A DNA stretch of 7,835 bases from UBA8752 sp042095055 (GTDB lineage: Bacteria; Bacteroidota; Bacteroidia; Flavobacteriales_D; Sanyastnellaceae), in assembly GCA_042095055.1 (NCBI GenBank), contig JBELBZ010000058.1, positions 1-7,835 on the forward strand, written 5' to 3'. Positions 5,401-7,835 of the stretch are shown piece after piece; the first letter of the stretch is position 1; every line of letters begins with the position of its first letter. The notes under the pieces were generated by a model, which did no database searches, was not told the DNA's origin, and saw only the letters and a list, made by a program, of their open reading frames with translations. The position numbers and the translations under genes are program-made.

Positions 5401-7801
5401 CCAACCAAGCGTTGATGTCGCTTGTGTTTCCAGCGCCATCACAATTCACAGTCGTGTCTTGCGCGCTAGTGAGCACGGGGGGGACATTATCGGTAACAAT
5501 CACCTGGAAAGAGGTACTGGTACTGTTACTCGATGAGTCGGTGACAGTATACGTTACCGTCGTGATACCGATTCCAAATGCATCTCCTGAGTCATGGTCG
5601 GAGGTGACGGTTGCCACACCACAATTGTCATTGGTGTCAGGCTCTGACCACGTTGCGATTTGTGTGCATGAATTCGTGGCGGTATTCAGAGGAATGTTCG
5701 CCATCCCATCAATTGTGGGGCTAATGGTGTCCACAACGGTGATGACGAAACTCTCACTGTACGTGTTGCTTGCAGCGTCGGTCGCCGTATACGTGATGGT
5801 GTGCGGTCCTTTGGCGAAAGTCGAGTTTGGAGCGTCTCCAGCAGTGCGCGCAATGCTCTCACCGGGACAATTGTCCGAAGCGGTTGGCTCGGTCCAATTC
5901 AAGGTTGCATCGCAGGCTCCCCCTGCTACATACAGTGTAGTGTCATTGGGCATACCGTCAATGCCGGGATCTTCATCATCGGTTACGGTAACTGTGAAGC
6001 TGGCGCTGAATACATTGCCAGAACCATCCGTGACTTGATAGGTAATGCTATCTGTTCCTACTGGGAAAGTGGAATCGGTATCGGGGCCATCCGTGCGCAC
6101 TACAGAGGCCACCGAACAGTTGTCATCTCCTCCTGGGACGTCCCATGAAACTACTGCACCACAGGTTGATGCCGTGTTGGGCACCGATTGGTTGGACGGG
6201 AATGTTGGGAACGAAGGACTGATCGTATCCAATACAGTAATCGTAAAGCTCTCACTGTGGGTGTTGCTCGCGGCATCCGTTGCCGTGTACTCAATGGTGT
6301 GAGGTCCTCCTAGCGCAAAATTCGAACCAGCGGCAGACCCTTGCGTTTGGGCGATGGTTGCACCGGCACAGTTGTCATTCGCAGTTGGCGTAGCCCATGA
6401 GAGGCTGGCGGTGCATGCAGCTGAAGCGACATATAGCGTTGTGTCATTCGGCATTCCACTGATGGTTGGATTCTCTGAATCCTCCACAGTGAGGGTGAAA
6501 CTTGCCGTTCCCGAGTTGCCAGCGGCGTCGGTTGCTACGTAAGTAATCAAGTGATCACCAACGGCAAAGTTCGAACCGGACGCAGCTCCTGCCGTCTGTG
6601 TGACCGTTGCACCAGTACAATTGTCGTCCGCTGTAGGCGCTGTCCAAGAGAAATTAGCACCACAAGTTGAGGCCGTTGCTACAACGGTGGTATCACCACG
6701 GAGACCCGCAACTGATGGGTTTTGGTTGTCGTATGCCGTGATGGTGAAACTGTCCGCGAAGGTGTTTCCTGAGGCATCAGTTGCCGTGTATTCAATAGTT
6801 ATGGTGTCACCCACTGCAACCGTAGCAGGTGAAGCTGGACCTGCAGTCCGTGCAACCGACCAACCCGGGCAGTTATCGCCTCCTGACGGGGCGGTCCAAC
6901 TCACAGCAGCATTGCACTGATCAAGGTCTGTTCCTTGGGAAATGTCGGCAGGCAAGTCATCCAAATTGGGATTCTCATCATCTGCAATGGTAACCGTGAA
7001 GGAGGCAATAGAGTCATTACCGGCACCATCGGTAGCTGTGTACTCAACAGTAGTGGTTCCCACAGGGAAAGTTTGACCGGAATTCAAGCCTGCAGTTTGG
7101 CTGATGCTTGCCCCAGTGCAATTGTCATTAACAGTCGGTGCGGTCCAAGAAATGACGGCTCCGCAAGTCCCTGTAGCTACCGAATCTGTGATATTAGCAG
7201 GGAGATTCACAATTCCGGGCGTCTCATCATCGGTAATCGTGACCGTAAAGGTGGTATCTGCTGTTCTGCCGTTAACGTCTGTAGTCGAGTATGTTACAGT
7301 CGTAATTCCGATGCCGAAGGAGGTATTGGGGTCGTGCGAAGTCGTGGTCGAGGCGATGCCGCAGTTGTCCGTTGCATTTGGCGCGGTCCAGGCAACCGTT
7401 GCATTGCAGTCCCCAGAGGCTGTGGATTGAGTAATGTTGGAGGGCACATTCTCGAACGCAGGATCTTCATCATCCGTGATGGTAACGAGGAAGCTGCTTG
7501 CAGCGATGTTTCCAGAGGCGTCCATCGCGGTGTAGGTCACCAGCGTATTGCCCACGCCGAAATAGTCACCGGGTGCCGCCGTGCCCACGAAGGACATCAA
7601 TGCGCAATTGTCGGTGGCGGAGGGAACAGTCCAAGTTGCAGTGGCACCACAATCCCCCGCATCGGCGGACAAGGCGATGTTGTCCGGCATATCGGTGATG
7701 ACCGGATTTTCCGTGTCAGGTGAGCATTGAGCTCGGAGAGCACTGGGGGTTAACCCCAAGAAGAGCAGGCTGAGGCCTGCGGAAGCGATGTAGACGCGCA
7801 T
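2417..7801 (-). CDS. Giant HYR-domain exported protein, probable surface adhesin (contains assembly gap)
   Basis: Predicted 1794-codon exported protein (about 1758 if the N gap is spurious). The ATG at 7801 is chosen because it starts a clear signal peptide (MRVYIASAGLSLLFLGL...ALRAQ, residues 1-25); an in-frame TTG eight codons upstream adds a non-signal-like extension and overlaps a promoter-like motif. Residues 29-770 are nine HYR modules of 80-84 residues, each opening D-x-x-x-P, with a paired Cys about 15 residues before a DNC/DSC motif, then YTATD-like and F-x-(V/I)-T-(V/I) strands. Residues 771-1309 are two A-B-C blocks, 1310-1556 three more HYR modules, 1557-1631 an Asp-rich DxDxDG segment, 1650-1739 an SprB-like module and 1751-1794 a Cys-rich end finishing NCIIPD. 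HYR modules are Ig-like extracellular folds linked to adhesion; the calcium and adhesion roles here are inferred. No type IX C-terminal domain is visible, and the end looks truncated against the neighbouring protein. A gene caller may split this gene at the Ns. Confidence 0.92.
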   Translation of the reverse strand: MRVYIASAGLSLLFLGLTPSALRAQCSPDTENPVITDMPDNIALSADAGDCGATATWTVPSATDNCALMSFVGTAAPGDYFGVGNTLVTYTAMDASGNIAASSFLVTITDDEDPAFENVPSNITQSTASGDCNATVAWTAPNATDNCGIASTTTSHDPNTSFGIGITTVTYSTTDVNGRTADTTFTVTITDDETPGIVNLPANITDSVATGTCGAVISWTAPTVNDNCTGASISQTAGLNSGQTFPVGTTTVEYTATDGAGNDSIASFTVTIADDENPNLDDLPADISQGTDLDQCNAAVSWTAPSGGDNCPGWSVARTAGPASPATVAVGDTITIEYTATDASGNTFADSFTITAYDNQNPSVAGLRGDTTVVATASTCGANFSWTAPTADDNCTGATVTQTAGAASGSNFAVGDHLITYVATDAAGNSGTASFTLTVEDSENPTISGMPNDTTLYVASAACTASLSWATPTANDNCAGATIAQTQGSAAGSNFALGGPHTIEYTATDAASNTHSESFTITVLDTISPSFPTFPSNQSVPNTASTCGAVVSWDVPGGDDNCSVASVVRTDGPDTDSTFPVGTDSITYQVTDGSGNVFSASFTVTVTDDEDPGIDGMPNDTTLYVAGGACDATLNWTEPTASDNCPGESIARTAGDAPNSTFAKGPHTITYTATDAASNTYSESFVITVVDTISPTIDGMANIPLNTATNSCTQIATWSEPDTNDNCGVATVTSDHDSGDAFGIGITTVTYTVTDSSSNSTSTSFQVIVTDNVPPVLTSAQDTTVNCDGAGNTSDINAWLANNGGATGTDNCTDAANLVWTNNYTGLTAGSCPTISSATVIFTAADSTGNTETTSATLTITDTTAPTLSAMPSDTTVNCDXXXXXXXXXXXXXXXXXXXXXXXXXXXXXXXXXXCDAIPAVPTITALDSCTGPITVTFAETNTAGSCPNEYQLDRTWTAVDGCLNSVSYTQVLTVQDTTAPNIITQAHTVYLDASGNGSLTAADIDNGSSDNCTTPLTLTAAPTSFDCSDVGTPQTVSLSSTDECGNSNSANATVTVLDTISPIITSAALDTTINCDGAGNTDDINSWLANLGGAAATDNCVTVSWSHNYTGASLVAGTCPDIYTASVTFTASDGSTNTSSTTATLTIRDTASPVLSATPSDTTMNCDADLTPPTLTATDACEGALTVNFAETNAAGSCDHEYVLTRSWTATDACGNATTHTQTVTVQDTTAPNIITQDTTVYLNASGSFSLSASHIDNGSSDNCTTSLTLTVSPTSFDCSTTGAQTATLTGTDDCGNTENATATVTVLDSISPGISGLPNDTTLYTGSASCTAVLSWTEPTSTDNCAGSSIAQTAGTTSGNAFSLGTNTVTYTSTDASANTYSESFVVTVVDTISPGIVGLIGDTVIYVPSTACTVAFSWTEPTATDNCTGGSIAQDGGSTNGNALGLGTTTVTYTATDGSLNTFSDSFIITVIDTIPPSLDLPADIVITADTMSCNAIATWGAVTASDSCGTATITSESHTSGSLFTVGTTTVYYTATDEEGNTFSDSFTVTINDTDIDGDFIGDCSDPDIDGDGALNENDSDDFDPFVCSDTDGDGCEDCQSGTYDTDNDGNDSDGDGVCDGADLCSDQLANNFDASLHGNVECEPCPDAPVFASIDIESFATTMSSTDGDISLNITSGNADTLFLFGQNGAADLTITLPSDLDNIPAGYYTAMVIDSDGCIGVATLSSGGTTLQQPGITRPLIVPYALCCSGCGVNDTDSDGICDDDDNCTDQTATNYNDPANGNCIIPD
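2420..2854 (-). other. SprB-like module plus Cys-rich end of the HYR protein
   Basis: Residues 1650-1739 follow the SprB-repeat pattern (DGDISLNITSG ... IPAGYYTAMVIDSDGC). Residues 1751-1794 form a Cys-rich piece with LIVPYALCCSGCGV, DTDSDGICDDDDNC and NYNDPANGNCIIP. The same two elements occur in the same order in the neighbouring protein (1181-1564), showing shared ancestry. The protein stops one residue after CIIP, where the neighbour continues into GCTD repeats. Confidence 0.7.
2909..3133 (-). other. Asp-rich thrombospondin type-3-like calcium-binding segment
   Basis: Residues 1557-1631 of the HYR protein contain closely spaced DxDxDG loops: DTDIDGDF, DPDIDGDGAL, DTDGDGCEDC and DSDGDGVCDGADLC. 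This spacing of Asp with Cys is characteristic of thrombospondin type-3 repeats, which bind calcium in oxidising extracellular settings. It lies between the Ig-like rod and the C-terminal SprB-like module, a usual position for a linker. Calcium binding is inferred from the motif. Confidence 0.75.
3134..3874 (-). repeat. Three further HYR modules (residues 1310-1556)
   Basis: H10 is 3626-3874, H11 3377-3625 and H12 3134-3376. H10 strongly resembles H6 and H8 (PNDTTLY, SESF, TVVDTISP). H11 keeps EPTATDNC and YTATDGS. H12 is the divergent last module: it has DSC instead of DNC and belongs with the H2/H9 subtype (SESHTSGSLF, YYTATDEEGN). After H12 the chain changes to the Asp-rich segment. Confidence 0.86.
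3875..5491 (-). repeat. Two copies of a three-module A-B-C super-repeat (residues 771-1309)
   Basis: Copy 1 is A 5219-5491, B 4874-5218 (contains the N gap) and C 4628-4873. Copy 2 is A 4355-4627, B 4118-4354 and C 3875-4117. A has NCDGAGNT, DIN-x-WLAN-x-GG and NYTG. B has DTT-x-NCD, FAETN-x-AGSC and TVQDTTAPNIIT. C has YL-x-ASG, IDNGSSDNCTT and PTSFDCS. Unlike the HYR modules, these three types alternate in fixed order and repeat as a block of about 252 residues. An identical 20-base stretch recurs at 4101-4120 and 4857-4876, an offset of 756 bp or 252 codons. The linkers are HYR-like, so these are probably divergent Ig-like modules; I cannot assign a named family. Confidence 0.82.
5060..5159. 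other. Assembly gap of exactly 100 N inside module B1
   Basis: A run of 100 N, the conventional length for a scaffold gap of unknown size, falls in the HYR gene. The 8 bases GCATCGCA end the left flank (5052-5059) and begin the right flank (5160-5167). Reading through the Ns keeps the frame open. Joining on the 8-base overlap removes 108 bases, also in frame. The gap is therefore probably a repeat-induced break, not a real interruption of the gene. Confidence 0.97.
5492..7717 (-). repeat. Nine tandem HYR modules (residues 29-770)
   Basis: Modules H1-H9 are about 240-252 bp each. Plus-strand extents are H1 7475-7717, H2 7232-7474, H3 6983-7231, H4 6731-6982, H5 6482-6730, H6 6230-6481, H7 5981-6229, H8 5732-5980 and H9 5492-5731. 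Each begins with a DDExP, DTISP or similar linker and carries two Cys, the second in a DNC motif. All stay in frame with no insertion between modules, as expected for an extended rod of Ig-like domains. H6 and H8 share PNDTTLYVA, YTATDAASNT and SESF. H2 and H9 form another subtype with FGIGITTVTY. Confidence 0.88.
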
Positions 7802-7810
7802 CGGTACAGA

Positions 7811-7829
7811 ATTTGGCACTTGCAAACTA
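7811..7829 (-). promoter_or_regulatory. Leader and possible -7 element of the HYR gene (cut by window edge)
   Basis: On the minus strand TAGTTTG (7829-7823) lies 21 bases before the ATG and resembles the TACTTTG in front of the other gene. CCAAAT (7816-7811) sits exactly nine bases before the ATG, the same spacing as in the other gene (2203-2198). There is no Shine-Dalgarno sequence. The AAA at about -13 to -11 agrees with the known preference of Bacteroidota for A upstream of starts. The -33 region falls outside the window, so the promoter call is weak. Confidence 0.28.
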
Positions 7830-7835
7830 CTCCGA

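Noticed and set aside
5334..6038. Plus-strand open frames in the HYR gene (also 4080-4433 and 6935-7723)
   Set aside because: They repeat with the HYR periodicity and give low-complexity Val/Ser or Arg/Gly-rich products, so they are antisense shadows of the module array.
3134..7717. Regularly spaced repeats suggesting a CRISPR-like array
   Set aside because: The period is about 240-270 bp, the repeats are degenerate at nucleotide level and the whole array is one coding frame of Ig-like modules.
7802..7825. TTG start extending the HYR protein by 8 residues
   Set aside because: The ATG at 7801 gives the normal positive-then-hydrophobic signal peptide, and the TTG falls inside a promoter-like motif.

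Overview
The window holds two large genes, both on the minus strand and both encoding exported, modular, repeat-built proteins. They occupy most of the 7.8 kb. There are no RNA genes, no insertion sequences and no CRISPR array. The source looks like an aquatic or marine member of the Bacteroidota (Flavobacteriales/Saprospirales type). The evidence is tandem hyalin-repeat (HYR) modules, SprB-like modules, thrombospondin type-3-like Asp/Cys stretches, GCTD...DDGSC repeats and a FISUMP domain (TIGR02145 / Fib_succ_major), all typical of that phylum. In addition, neither start has a Shine-Dalgarno sequence, and there is a candidate TTG / TAnTTTG promoter of the Bacteroidota kind. This is inferred from protein style, not from a marker gene.

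Layout in transcription order, right to left. Positions 7801-2417 encode a protein of 1794 codons as given: signal peptide, nine HYR modules, two copies of a three-module block (called A-B-C here), three more HYR modules, an Asp-rich calcium-binding-like segment, an SprB-like module and a short Cys-rich end. A 100-N assembly gap (5060-5159) lies in the first B module. The gap is flanked on both sides by the same 8 bases. Joining there keeps the frame and makes module B1 exactly as long as B2 (79 residues), so the gap may contain no missing sequence. Positions 2189-2416 are intergenic and carry a strong hairpin terminator (2308-2336) and a candidate promoter for the next gene (2213-2242). Positions 2188-77 encode 703 residues: signal peptide, an N-terminal presumably beta-sandwich domain, one GCTD unit, an SprB-like module plus the same Cys-rich module that ends the first protein, five more GCTD units in a 153-bp tandem repeat, and a C-terminal FISUMP domain. 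A second terminator, almost identical to the first, follows at 27-58.

The two genes look like separately transcribed neighbours with shared parts. They share the SprB-like/Cys-rich module, near-identical terminators and a similar leader (TASTTTGC, then CCAAAT exactly nine bases before the ATG). The likely role is cell-surface or extracellular adhesion, matrix or ligand binding. Neither protein ends in a recognisable type IX secretion C-terminal domain. The first protein stops abruptly exactly where its paralogous segment in the second continues into GCTD repeats. No enzyme or defence system is visible. The most novel points are the A-B-C super-repeat, the probably spurious gap, the abrupt C-terminus, and the possibility (unproven here) that the FISUMP end is a diversified ligand-binding domain.
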